Shown here piece by piece: positions 42,847 through 53,788 of a stretch of 64,000 bases of DNA. Both the position numbers and the translations under genes were made by a program. Source of the stretch: Trichomonas vaginalis G3. Its lineage: Eukaryota > Parabasalia > Trichomonadida > Trichomonadidae. The notes beneath the pieces are model-generated. The model was not told where the DNA came from. It made no database searches and saw only the letters and a list, made by a program, of their open reading frames with translations. Where the stretch lies: positions 11,302,522-11,366,521 of the forward strand of contig NC_067204.1 in NCBI RefSeq assembly GCF_026262505.1. Reading direction: 5' to 3'. Numbering within the stretch: the first letter of the stretch is position 1; each line of letters begins with the position of its first letter.

Positions 42847-43902
42847 ATGATTAAACAACAGCAACCACAACAACTTAAGGCGCAAAGCACCCAGGTCCTT
42901 CAGACCATTACATACGCCATATATGCATATAATTCAAAGACGGCAGAACAAACGCAAAGGTTGAAATATGGAGATTTGGAGATAGTATTGAAAAATGACC
43001 GTTTCGAATTCGTTTGCAAAGGTGGTGCAGTGATATCAAATATAAAAGAAATTTTATTTATGAATTCAAAAATTAAAGGAATAACGGATGATATAACATC
43101 AATTCCACCAGAAGAACAGAGATATTACGCATTAAATGCATTTCCTACAGTTTTGAAGATTGGAAGATTTAATTTAAATGAGGAATTCATAGAAGGTTTC
43201 CTAAATGACATAATGAAGAAGGTAGATAAGGAATACGTGGATAGTGAGTTAATGAAGAAGGCAAATTTGGTTTATGTAGATGAAAAAGATAATGAAATTA
43301 AAGAAAAGGTTGAATGGTATCATGAATGGACATCGGAGACTTTTAAAGTTAAAGCTGATACAGGATGGGTTTCAGGATGTTTAGGCCTTAAAGCAGGTAA
43401 AACTTATGTAGATGAAAATTATGCAAAGAAGTCGGAAGTAAATGATGTGATTACAAGCATGAAAAATGAAATACTTCAAACATTATATCCTATAGGCTCT
43501 ATTTATACATCAATGAATTCAACAAATCCAGCAACAGTTCTGGGTTTTGGTTCATGGAAGCAGATTGTAAACAAATTCTTATACTGTACTACTAATTCAA
43601 AACAAGCGGGTGGTTCAAAGAAAATTAAAGAAGCAAACCTTCCACCGCACACTCATACAGGAACGACAAACTTTTCTGGCGACCATAGACACTCATTAAG
43701 AGACCACCCATTATACAACTCTGACTATGAAGCTGGTTATGATGTTTTATCTCCAGCTTATAACGATTCAACAAAAAAGACTTTTCGACAAACTGAACCA
43801 GGAGGAAATCATGTCCATACTTTCACAACAAATCCAACAGGCTTGGGTAAAGATTACATGCCACCATTTGTGACTGTATTTGCATGGTACCGAATGAACT
43901 AA
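42847..43902 (+). CDS. Phage-like fibre with tail-collar C-terminus, family B
   Basis: A 351-residue product that looks whole. The shaft region has KKVDKEYVDSELMKKANLVY repeats. The block from VDEKDNEIKEKVEWYHEWTS to GKTYV is nearly the same as in the family A fibre (39 of 45 residues by eye). The tip has LYPIGSIYTSMNST, GGSKKIKEANLPPHTHTG and MPPFVTVFAWYR, as in phage short tail fibres. Shorter than the family A version because it has fewer shaft repeats. Likely the receptor-binding spike. Confidence 0.8.
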   Translation: MIKQQQPQQLKAQSTQVLQTITYAIYAYNSKTAEQTQRLKYGDLEIVLKNDRFEFVCKGGAVISNIKEILFMNSKIKGITDDITSIPPEEQRYYALNAFPTVLKIGRFNLNEEFIEGFLNDIMKKVDKEYVDSELMKKANLVYVDEKDNEIKEKVEWYHEWTSETFKVKADTGWVSGCLGLKAGKTYVDENYAKKSEVNDVITSMKNEILQTLYPIGSIYTSMNSTNPATVLGFGSWKQIVNKFLYCTTNSKQAGGSKKIKEANLPPHTHTGTTNFSGDHRHSLRDHPLYNSDYEAGYDVLSPAYNDSTKKTFRQTEPGGNHVHTFTTNPTGLGKDYMPPFVTVFAWYRMN

Positions 43903-43974
43903 ATATATTTTATGTCTGTAATTAATTAGGTAATGAAGTAGCGGATGAACTGCAGAAATATATTTTATCGTTAA

Positions 43975-44350
43975 TGTTTTCAGGTTATTCAATAATTAAT
44001 TATTTTTGAAGAACTGAAGGTGTCACTACGTCACCATGTCACCAGGTTAATTAACTTCTTTAAAAAATGATGACAACATGACATTTTGACAACATTCCCG
44101 GAAATATATTTTATCGTTAATGGTTTTAGGTTATTCAATAATGAATTATTTTTGAATAACTGAAGGTGTCACTACGTCACCATGTCACCAGGTTAATTAA
44201 CTTCTCTTAATTATTCAAAAATGTAAGACATAAATGCCTTCCTCCTTTCGTAACTGTTGTCTAAATGTCATGTTGTCATCATTTTTAAGAGAAGTTAATT
44301 AACCAGGTGACACATGGTGACGTAGTGACACCTTCAGTTATTCAAAAATA
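43975..44350. repeat. Internal copies of the family B terminal-repeat tip, direct and inverted
   Basis: The GTGAC-rich tip motif (AACTGAAGGTGTCACTACG and onward) appears twice in direct orientation (near 44012 and 44158) and once inverted (up to about 44340), with AATGTAAGACATAAATGCC and CTTTCGTAACTGTTGTC from the terminal repeat between. The stretch can fold into a very long hairpin. It lies at the switch between plus-strand and minus-strand gene blocks, where a replication origin would be plausible. Confidence 0.7.
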
Positions 44351-44435
44351 AATTTTCTTATCATTCAAATTAACTAAAGATGAACTTAATAAAATGATGA
44401 TAAAATAACTGATAACAAAATTTTATTTTATATAA

Positions 44436-44558
44436 ATGAATACCCCACAAGCTCAAAATTTACCACGAATCATAACAAGGGAGGAAATGATAAAAATGAT
44501 GCAAGAACAAATTAAAAACAACAAACCACGAAACCGAGAAGATGCGGTTATGCAGTAA
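44436..44558 (+). CDS. 40-residue protein, family B (uncertain)
   Basis: ATG after a TTTTATTTTATATAA tract, 40 codons and a TAA stop. The product is MNTPQAQNLPRIITREEMIK followed by a basic, glutamine/asparagine-rich end. No family is known. It is short and could be chance or the start of a broken gene. Confidence 0.3.
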   Translation: MNTPQAQNLPRIITREEMIKMMQEQIKNNKPRNREDAVMQ

Positions 44559-44979
44559 TGATGGAAAGAAGAACCCAGAAGGGTTCGGCGTCTCGAAGAG
44601 ATGTTGTCGAAGAGGAAAAAAATTAAATTTGGATTGAGTTTAAAAATTCATCTTTTTAAATTCATCTTGTCCAATCAATTTATTTATTCTATTAAATTCT
44701 TTTATTTTTGCTTCACTCAGTTTAGGATTGAACGGTAAGTTTCTATTTTTTCGATTATTTCTTTCCTCTCTTTATCGTTTTCAATTACTTTAGTTTTATG
44801 GGCATCAGCCCCGCCGCATTGCAGCTTCTTTTTGTAATAGCATATTTTTGATTTAATTCTTTTAGTTTCTTTTTATATTCATCGTCTGGACTCTGAATCT
44901 TAATTGAATCAAGACTCTTGGGCTTTGTTGTCACTCATTTCTTACGAAATAAAAAATTAAATATTATTTAAATATAATG

Positions 44980-46472
44980 GAGTAATAAAATAAATCGGAA
45001 TTTCTATTAATTTATTGTTAACCTCAACTAATGCATTGCCGTTAATATATCTAACAAATCAGCTATTGTGTCAAATCTTCGTCTTCTTTTTGTCATTGAT
45101 TTATCAGTTTTTCCATAATCGAGATGAATCAAAACTTTATCCCCTTGTTTAAAATTCATGAGCCCAAATTAATTTGTTCACGTTTAACATCATTTAACCT
45201 TTCCATTTGCTTTCTAATATATTCCATTCTTTTGAAATATCATTTTTCATTTCCACTGGTTTTCATGTTATAGTTCTATGCCATGTATTATTGTAATAAT
45301 AACTAACTGCTGTATGATGGAGTCATGATTTCCATCCCAGTATATTGACCGTTAACCCCTAACGCATCTCTAAGAGTTCTCATTACCGCATCAACTATTT
45401 GTTATGAAACGTATTATGAGAAGATGAGAAGTAAAAATTAATTTGTGGGAAATAATGAGCCATAGTTGCCTGAAATCCTTTATCACCATCACCCCTTATA
45501 TTATCTACTCTTTCATGATCTAGTAAGTATTGAATAGCTCTTCTTATTTCCTGTTCTGTTTTCCCTTTCACCGGAATGCAATATAAATATCTAGTGTTAA
45601 TGTTAATGGCAAATAAATAAGTAACGTTTCCTTTTGAATATTCCAGATGATCGATTTCTTGATATGGATATGGAGCAAATGAAGGGCGACTAAATTTTTC
45701 CTTTAACGGTTGAATTTCGGGTCAATTGGTTTATTTAATATCTTGAAATCCTTTTAAAATCTTTTTGCTTCTTTAATGTTTGAAATGGATATAATAAAGT
45801 GAATGATGAAGGATTAACTGAAGGAGGAGGAGGTACTGTCGTTGGAGGTTTTGGTGTCAAGTGGTTTAATTTATCTGCTTTGATTTGGATGATGAAGTTT
45901 TGGATTTCATTCCCCCTTCATAATTTCTGGATGTATTCTATTCATTTGTTTTAAATATGCTGTATATAAGGTTTGATATACTTTCCCGCTTCGAGTTTAT
46001 GTTGAAGGATGAATTCCAAAAGTTGATCTTCATTTAAAAAGTCGGGCTGAATATGATTTAACTAATGAATCATAAATTAAAGCTTGTGCTTCATTTATGG
46101 TCTGAAGGATCCGGCGTTTTGCACCTTTTGTTTTTGTTTCCTTTGGTTTTTGCGGCTCATGATTATATAATTTATATATTCATCATATTCTTCTTCTGTT
46201 AATACTTTATTTTGAAATCTTTCAATTGTTTAAGTTGTGATTTAGTTTTTTCCTTTGTATATTCATTATTTTTAATTTTGTCTTTAATTTTAGAAATTAT
46301 TTTATCATGATATTTCAAAATTTCATTTTATAATATGGATAATAATAATCCATATATCACCCGTTATATTGTTATTATGTTTTTGGAGATATGATTTTAA
46401 TTCATAATAATTAAGAAAATTTTGATTAAGTACTAAATCATAAATTAAATTTTTTAAATCTGTGTTATCCAT
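44980..46472 (-). pseudogene. Integrase, family B (fossil)
   Basis: Read on the minus strand, the region contains PYPYQEIDHLEYSKGNVTYL, then INTRYLYCIPVKGKTEQEIR and IRGDGDKGFQATMAHYFPQI. These are the first two acidic blocks of a retrovirus-like (rve) integrase core as found in Mavericks. The start is likely MDNTDLKNLIYDLVLNQ at 46472 after an A+T promoter. It is heavily broken, with many breaks. Confidence 0.7.
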
Positions 46473-46547
46473 TTATATAAAAATAAAATAAATGTTTAAG
46501 GGTGCCCATCATTCAACGGTTCCTTTTGTCTCTTCTGTGGCATTTCA

Positions 46548-49500
46548 TTAAATAAATGGCATACAACATCCATTTTCACAACATACAGCCTTAGTGTGTG
46601 CTCCTGTTAATGCAGTCTTACCGATTGTTAAGCGAGTCATTGACCCGTTTTTAAGTTGTAAATTAATATTCTGACCATCGAAAATAACTTTATCATTTAT
46701 TATATCCAAATAATTTTAGGTGTTAATTGTTTATTTTGTCGTAAACTAACACCTTTCATTTTTTGTGCAATCTTTTTAAAATCACTTCCATCAATTGAAC
46801 CGTTGAATGATGTATAACACTTAGGGCATAAAGCAACCATGTTATCGCCTTGTTTCTCAATTGCTAAACCCAATAACTTCTTCTCATGTGCTTTTTCTTC
46901 AGCTTTATTCTTTAATTTAGGTTTAAATTTCTCATCAAAACAGAAGAAATCAAATGGTGCGAATTTGAAATGTTTTTATCATAAAATTGTTTATCGGTAC
47001 AAATTGCTTGAAATGCTTGAGTGTTAGGAAGATTTGGGTTGCCAGCGATTGCCCAATAAGATGAATCAGTATCACCTTCAATGAAATGAAACGATTAACA
47101 TCCATGCATTTATACATAAAATCATAAATGAAAAATAAATACCAGTATTTTGCGTTATCTAAAGTGAAGAATGCCTTGTAAACATGTATCACATCTATAA
47201 ATCTATCTTTAAGCATCACTTGATATGTTATCTTCACCTATTTCTCTTATGTTTTTAAACTTATTTGGATACATGCAACGCGTGCTTCTGTGCATTCATT
47301 ATTTTAGTCTTTGCGTAATTTTGTGTATTCATTGCATCGTAACCATATGATCCATAAGTGAAATCTTGCAAAATAAACTTTTTCCTTTATTTCCTTCTAA
47401 TTCAGCCTTTTGTCTTTCGTTCATAAATTTGTTCGCAAATTCATTAAAGCAAGTGTTTTTATAAATGTTAAAATTGATTGAATATCATCGATGATAAAAT
47501 GAATATCTGTCGATTAGATACCAAAGATAATAAGAAGAAAATGGTTGATATTGGTTGTGTGTTGATGCTAACTGAGTTAATTTCCTCTGTTTCTGGTCAA
47601 CTGGTAGATTGTTTGATTTCATGTAATTATACATAAAACTGCCAATTGTTTTTTCATCTGTGATAATATCTAAGTTTTCTTATTATCGGTAAAAGTTTAT
47701 GTAATATTAATGTATTTTTCATCAATGTGACCCTTATACTTCAGCCACGAATAAAGTATTTTTCTTCTTAATTATTCCCAGTGCTTTTGCTTTCTTTGTT
47801 GCTGTATCACAAATGATAACACCATTCAATCTTCCCGGCATATACATTTTATGGTCAGTATATTGAATGAAATCATGAGGATTAGATGAAACTGATGAAG
47901 GATATAATGAATTAAAATCAACACCAACGAAATGAGTCATGATGTTGGAAGTGTCCTCATTTGATACAGTTTTAGTTTTCTGGATTATATGAAAGTTTAT
48001 TAATGTGCGTGATTCCTTTAAGATTATACTCTATGTTGAACATTTGATAAACCACCAGTAATTCCATTACGGAGAATGTGATAAGCTTCAACTGAATCTA
48101 AAGTCATTGGTAAATTATTTTTTAATGCGTAATTTCTTAAATTGATTCTTAAACGTTGAACATCTTCATCTTTATTTTGATTCACGACATTGCAATAACA
48201 ACACATTAACCGACAATTTTCTTTGGTATGCGGTTTTTTCATTATCGATTTCTATCCAATGTTGGTTTATTTGCATATGTAAAAGCTTTACACACATTTT
48301 GCATTTAGATGAAAGGATTAAATCGTGATAGTATTGAAAATCATCCATTGAAACATTATTTTAGTATCTCTTTCTGCTTTTTCATCTTGTTTCTTATATG
48401 ATTCAATTTTATATTTCCAATACTTTTTCGTTAATTCAAAACTTGATTCTATCTCTTCCTCAGGATATTTTTCATTAGGATTAAAGTCTTTATATGCTAA
48501 AGCGTAACGAATCATTGAAGCATTCGATGATAAAGAAAGATTATGAAGCATATCAATTTTATAAACAAATGTTTCTTCAATAATTTTATCGATTGGGTCA
48601 ATCATAATTTCAACATCTTTATTGCAATAATGAATAAAATATTCTAATCTATTCTTAAATTTTTAGCATCATTGAGATATATTTGATATCACTATCTGAT
48701 ATAGTTTCTTGAGTTAATGCTGAATAAAATGAATCTTTCGTGAATGGTTCCTTCTTTATATAATTCTTCTTCGTAATTCTCCCATGTGATAAATTGATAA
48801 GGGAAAAAGGATTTAACACGTGATTTATTGTTTCCGAAATCTTGAGTGAATTGGTCTAATGTCCCACCCGCTTATAATTTCTGATGTCAATAAATCTCAA
48901 TTCATATGGAGCGTTTGTTTTCTTTACAATGATTTGCTTAAATTGTGAAGATGAACCCAGCATTGATTTTATTTTCCATTTTGCAGTATTTAAATCACGA
49001 GAAGAATTAAATTTAAATCAAACTTTCCCGAATTAAAACTATGATATTCACTTTATTGAATTCCTCATCTAGAAGTTCTTTAATGCTTCTTCTGTTTTTC
49101 ATTTAATGTATGGACAAAGTCCCGCCGTTGCGGCTTCATTAATTCATTGTATTGATCATATTTGATTTAGCAACTAATGAACAGGTTGAAAATAAAAATT
49201 CAATCCAGTCAGAAATAAGAATCACTCGAAGTTAAACAAAAATTCCTCGTATATGTTTTTATCATTTAATTTAACCGTTGATGATACCATGAATGGTTTT
49301 AAGTAAGCGTTCAAAGTTGCACACTCAGAAAGTTGTAATTCTTCTTTAGTCTCTAATGTTTCAAAGTCACAAAGTAATATAATATCTTGTCGGTTTATAA
49401 TATTTCTGCAAATTGTGAGCTAAATAACCACTGATATATCTTCTGTTTCGTAATATGTGGTGCATATGGTTGCTGGGTCTTTTGCAATTGAACGTCTTGA

Positions 49501-49999
49501 ATTAATCTTCCATTATTTTCTTTACATTTCTCACAATGCTTTTAAAAAATTTCGGTTTTTCCTTTCTGGATCATCACGGATAGAATAAACTTCTTCTTTA
49601 CAATATGGAAACTTTATAGCCGGTGAGTGCTTCAACGTCTGTTATTCTGTCAGCGTGAAGTTTTCCACATGGACTCTGTGTTAATAAAATATTTACTGTT
49701 TCAAATTCTGGATCTATCATTATTGATTCCACTAATGGAAAGTCTACCTTATTTATGTCCACGCCTTCTGGTTGAGGATCACAATAATAGAAATCAATAT
49801 TAACATTTAACATTCTCGCTAATCTCTCACTTTCTGATGAAATGTCAAACCCTTCATATGCATCTATTGCTTCATTTAAATAGCTTCTACGAGTTTTAGG
49901 ATTAACACCATCAGGAATGTTATAGAAGCGTTTAAATAACCTTCTACCTTCTGCTCTAATTTGATTATCATTCATTTTAGCTGCTCCGTTTTTGTTCAT
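46548..49999 (-). pseudogene. Protein-primed-type DNA polymerase B, family B (fossil)
   Basis: The N-terminus (49598-49999) has FDISSESERLARMLNVNIDF and a Maverick-like LTQSPCGKLHADRITDVEA. Further on, CCYCNVVNQNKDE and GGLSNVQHR occur, then FVGVDFNSLYPSSVSS, polymerase motif A of family B. The end is CCENGCCMPFI-like, with the stop near 46548. Gene length (about 3.4 kb) fits Maverick pPolB. It is broken, with many breaks. This gene marks family B as a true polymerase-bearing Polinton, unlike family A here. Confidence 0.85.
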
Positions 50000-50048
50000 T
50001 TATGTAAGAATAAAAAATTAAAAAATAAATAAAAATAAAATTTATTTT

Positions 50049-50783
50049 TTAAAGCCCATAAAATGAATTAAGAACACATAAATTTTTATCATCTGCGACG
50101 TGACGAATACATTTTAATTTACTCAAGAATGTATATCCTGACACATTAAATCTAATTCCTGTCTTATTTAATTTCACAACTTTGAAAAGGAATGTATGAA
50201 TAGCTATAAAATGATGAGAAGATGTTTTATGGGTTGCTTCCATTTTTTCTGAAATAAATGAATAAATATAATGTTTATAAGTTTTCATATTTTTTATGTT
50301 CTTAATAACGAATGGTATAGACCTTTCAACTTCGTCTTCCTTCGGTGCTGTTCTTTCATATGAAACATTATTGGTATCTTCAATAATGAAACCACAATCA
50401 CACAAAATTTTATAGGTTCCAATGGTTTCTTTTGATATTTTATCTAATAAATCAAAAACTTTATCAACACCTGTGCATTTATTTAAATAATAATTTGTGT
50501 AAATATCATGATCTTCTTTCTTAATCGTATTAGTTGCATATGTCACGTTTTTAAGAGCTTTTTTGAATTTTTCGGAATCTAAAGGTGGTGAAAGTAGGAT
50601 ACAGGGGTATTCTTCATTATCAATAAATTGTAACTTATGTTTACGAATAAATTTAGTACCTTCTTCTGAAAGTGTTTCGTCTATTTCACCATCTAATAAA
50701 TTTTGTGTTGATTCTGAGACATAATTTTTATATCTTTCTTCATGAGATTTCTGTACTTCTGATTTTGAAGCTGGGATATTCAT
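50049..50783 (-). CDS. Unknown protein with C-rich centre, family B
   Basis: A 244-residue product that looks whole. Features: KFIRKHKLQFIDNEEYPCIL near residue 60, a TIGTYKILCDCGFIIED block in the centre, and a C-terminal SHHFIAIHTFLFKVVKLNKT segment. I do not recognise it. It lies between the polymerase and the last gene before the right terminal repeat, both on the same strand. A start right after the neighbour's stop (8 bases) suggests co-expression. Confidence 0.5.
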   Translation of the reverse strand: MNIPASKSEVQKSHEERYKNYVSESTQNLLDGEIDETLSEEGTKFIRKHKLQFIDNEEYPCILLSPPLDSEKFKKALKNVTYATNTIKKEDHDIYTNYYLNKCTGVDKVFDLLDKISKETIGTYKILCDCGFIIEDTNNVSYERTAPKEDEVERSIPFVIKNIKNMKTYKHYIYSFISEKMEATHKTSSHHFIAIHTFLFKVVKLNKTGIRFNVSGYTFLSKLKCIRHVADDKNLCVLNSFYGL

Positions 50784-50791
50784 TAAACCCT

Positions 50792-51154
50792 CTACTTCAT
50801 TTTCATTATATTTTCAACTTCTCTTAATTCCTTAATTTTTTCATCTATTTCATCTCTTATTTTTTCCAGTCTTTCAATTTCATCGTATTCATCATCTTTA
50901 ATTCGTTCTTCATAATATTCGGGGAAAACATCAGGTTCTTTAGGTTTTTCTTCTTCAGATGTGGGATATAAGAAATTTATAACATCATCTTTATTCATTT
51001 TTCCATCATAATCTAAATCATTTAATAACTCGGCAAATTTTTTACAATTTCTTAAATAATATTTATCAACTTCATAACCCACCTCCTCTAATATATCCTT
51101 TATTTCCTCGTTTGTGAATCCTAATTTTTTAACGTTGTTAGTTTTGACGCTCAT
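50792..51154 (-). CDS. EF-hand-like and coiled-coil small protein, family B
   Basis: A 120-residue product that looks whole, from ATG 51154; an upstream extension begins at a non-ATG codon. Residues 45-65 (LNDLDYDGKMNKDDVINFLY) fit one EF-hand-like loop. The C-terminus is an acidic coiled coil (EIERLEKIRDEIDEKIKEL). Promoter tract TTATTTTTTTATTTTGTATG precedes it. Role unknown. Confidence 0.45.
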   Translation of the reverse strand: MSVKTNNVKKLGFTNEEIKDILEEVGYEVDKYYLRNCKKFAELLNDLDYDGKMNKDDVINFLYPTSEEEKPKEPDVFPEYYEERIKDDEYDEIERLEKIRDEIDEKIKELREVENIMKMK

Positions 51155-51410
51155 TTCATACAAAATAAAAAAATAAAATAATAAACATAACTAAGTTTTA
51201 ATTTTTCGTAAGACATGAATTTCGAATTTCTTTGATTATGACTCCATTGATTCCATTCAAGATTTAAACAATGTTTAATTAATCGCGGAATATCTGACAT
51301 CATCTATATATAGCTTCTTTTATAAAAGAATAAAAAATAAATTATTTTAAAATTAATGTTAATTTTTTAATGATTTATAAATAAATATATTTTAATGCAT
51401 CGTCTATATA

Positions 51411-52073
51411 TAGATGATTTAACAAAAAGAATAGAAGAGATTGAAGAAAGAATGAATCAAATAATTGATTTCATAAATTCAAATAATCATTAGTTTCTTA
51501 AAGTTCTATGTTGAACTCATCAAATTCTTCTTCATCATTATCATTACCTTTAGCGAGTTTATCTTTTGATAGTCTATCGTTTAATTTTTTTCTAAAATTT
51601 TACATGGATGATATTTAAACCCGTTAAATTCTTTTTCCTCAGTTTTAATCATTAATCTACAAAGAACTTTAGTGAGGTGGTTTTGTTGTTTAAACCATTT
51701 ATCCGGAATTAATTCCCAAATTTTTGAATTTTCGATTAATTTACCATCAAATGCAAAAGCAATAGGTTTAATATTAAACTTACCTTTATAAAATAAACGT
51801 CTACTTGTTTAACCTGGGTGAGAATTGATTCACAGTCACGAATTTTGTTCCGTTCATTTCTTACGAATTAAAAAAATAAATTATTCAAAAATGTAAGACA
51901 TAAATGCCTTCCTCCTTTCGTACCTGTTGTCTAAATGTCATGTTGTCATCATTTTTAAGAGAAGTTAATTAACCAGGTGACACATGGTGACGTAGTGACA
52001 CCTTCAGTTATTCAAAAATGTATGATTCTTACGTTTACAAAAAAAGTCACTAAACCCTTCATATCCTACTACT
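51411..52073. repeat. Right terminal inverted repeat, family B
   Basis: Reverse complement of 35921-36583. It includes the mirror copy of the small terminal-repeat gene (51581-51857) and the last codons of the 36501 gene's tail. The end AGTAGT (inverted) touches the right target duplication. Confidence 0.9.
51581..51857 (-). pseudogene. Small gene inside the right terminal repeat (fossil)
   Basis: Mirror copy of 36137-36413, same product and same state. Because both copies are in the terminal repeats they are kept alike by whatever homogenises the ends. Confidence 0.45.
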
Positions 52074-52079
52074 GATCAA
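52074..52079. repeat. Target-site duplication, right (GATCAA)
   Basis: Exact repeat of 35915-35920, directly after the right terminal repeat. Confidence 0.9.
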
Positions 52080-53788
52080 ATTTCATTTTATTAAGATATT
52101 AAAGTTTTGGAATCGGTATTATTTTGAAAAATCACCTAAGTTATTTAATTAAAATGGTATTATTCAAATATTGAAATTTAAATATAATTTGATTTGCTTA
52201 ATTTTTTAAATCTGTAAGTACAGTTTTGTTTGAAGTAACAAAAAAATGATATATGCAGTTAGCGAAGTAAATTTACTAATAATAAAAAAAGTTTGCTCTA
52301 AATCAATTAATTTAAACCTTTGGTAATGATAGAACATGCATAATATTTAAAATATGGATGAAATTCTTTGTATAAAGGTAAGTTGATGAGTTTTTTTCGA
52401 ATCTGGGTTTAAAATATCTGAAGGTAAACAATTGATCTTAAGTGTTTATGCTGTATACCAAGAATTGCATTAGATTCATTGTGGACTATTTGTTCAAATC
52501 TTTCCCATTCAATCACAAGATACTGAATCTGATGGAAAATCATTATTACTGTGAAATTCGCATTGATATCATATGATGATCCATTGCCCGAGAAGTTCGG
52601 TGTATCCCAAGTATATGAGGAACACGTATGTTTTTCCCCAGATTTTGGATGAGGTATGGTGAAAATTGAGAACTTTTGTAAAGAAATTGAGAGATTTTGT
52701 AAAAAAATTGAGAGGAAAATCTGGTGAAAGAATCACAGATGTGGTGATACCAGAAGGTATGGGAATTGGATGAATACAGGATAGTATGCTCCTATATGAA
52801 TAGTAGAAACATAATCCATTATCAAATCATCTGGGAAACAACTTTTTCTTCTCCAAAAATATTTTGAAAATGAAAAAATGAAAAAAAATTTATTACCATA
52901 AAAACCAGATTTTATTACCTCGGGGAACGTTTCCCAGCACTTTTCCACCAGAATCGGCCACCTTATATTTAGTATGAAATGAAACAAATTTAATCATATA
53001 TGATATATCAAAATTTAATTCAATCAATTCATTATCTTTTATAAGAATTAATTAAAAACTGTGCAACCAGGCTGTGAATAATGCTTTCAATTTTTACTTC
53101 CCCATTTCATTTTTGAAACTTTTCCGAGTTGAAGGTGTCTAATCATGATCAGAGAAGAACTGCGTGAAGGGAATGCAACATTGCAAGATGAATTTCCATC
53201 ATGGACTACTTTTGTTAGATATTCTCAAATGATTACAATCTGGTATCTGATTCCTAACAATTTAATCAAATATCTCTATACAATCTCAACTTATAATTTA
53301 GTTTCCTATCTAATTTATCCATATCTATTTAATGAAATGTTTTATCATACAGAATATTTGAAAATTCTTTGATTTTTCAAGTATTTCCAGATATTCTTCA
53401 AAGAACATGCTGTAAAAATGATAATCTTACACTGTATTTTTGAAGAAATGATTAATTATTAACAAATACTCCGTTTTGATGATTTTTCACAAATCATTTT
53501 AAAAGACTTCCATTCCAACCACAGGATACTAAATCTGACGGAAATTCACTAAATTTGCATTGATACAATATTTTGAAAATCAAAAAATGAAAAAAAAATC
53601 CATAAAAACCAGAACCGGCCACTATACCTCATATGACTGTTATAGATATGTAGATATTATGAGAGCATGTCAGAAAGTGGTAAATGCACCCTTAATAAAT
53701 AAGAGATGGATGCGTAAAAAACAATATGAAATACTAGCAATTCTTAAAATGAAGCATATGATCAAAATTTACAACTTAAAGAGAATTT
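52080..53788. other. Gene-poor host stretch with two copies of a dispersed repeat
   Basis: No convincing gene is present; short open frames (for example 53145-53372) have no recognisable product. Two related segments, about 52500-52985 and 53505-53630, share GATACTRAATCTGAYGGAAA, ATTTTGAAAATSAAAAAATG and CCATAAAAACCAGA...CGGCCAC. The right edge (ACCAGAATCGGCCACCTTAT) is the inverse of the left edge of the module at 35529. They look like old, internally deleted copies of a short repeat. Confidence 0.45.

Larger units (their letters stand above)
35921..52073. mobile_element. Polinton/Maverick element, family B (both ends present, 16.15 kb)
   Basis: The element is bounded by 663-bp inverted repeats starting AGTAGTAGGATATG and by the 6-bp duplication GATCAA. 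It carries capsid, penton-like, packaging ATPase and fibre genes on the left half (plus strand), and integrase, DNA polymerase B and two further genes on the right half (minus strand). The two terminal repeats look identical by eye, so the insertion is recent. The capsid, ATPase, integrase and polymerase genes are broken, with many breaks in total; several small genes look whole. Confidence 0.95.

Noticed and set aside
53145-53372. Possible small gene with a hydrophobic C-terminus
   Set aside because: No initiator, no recognisable family, and it lies in decayed repeat-rich DNA.
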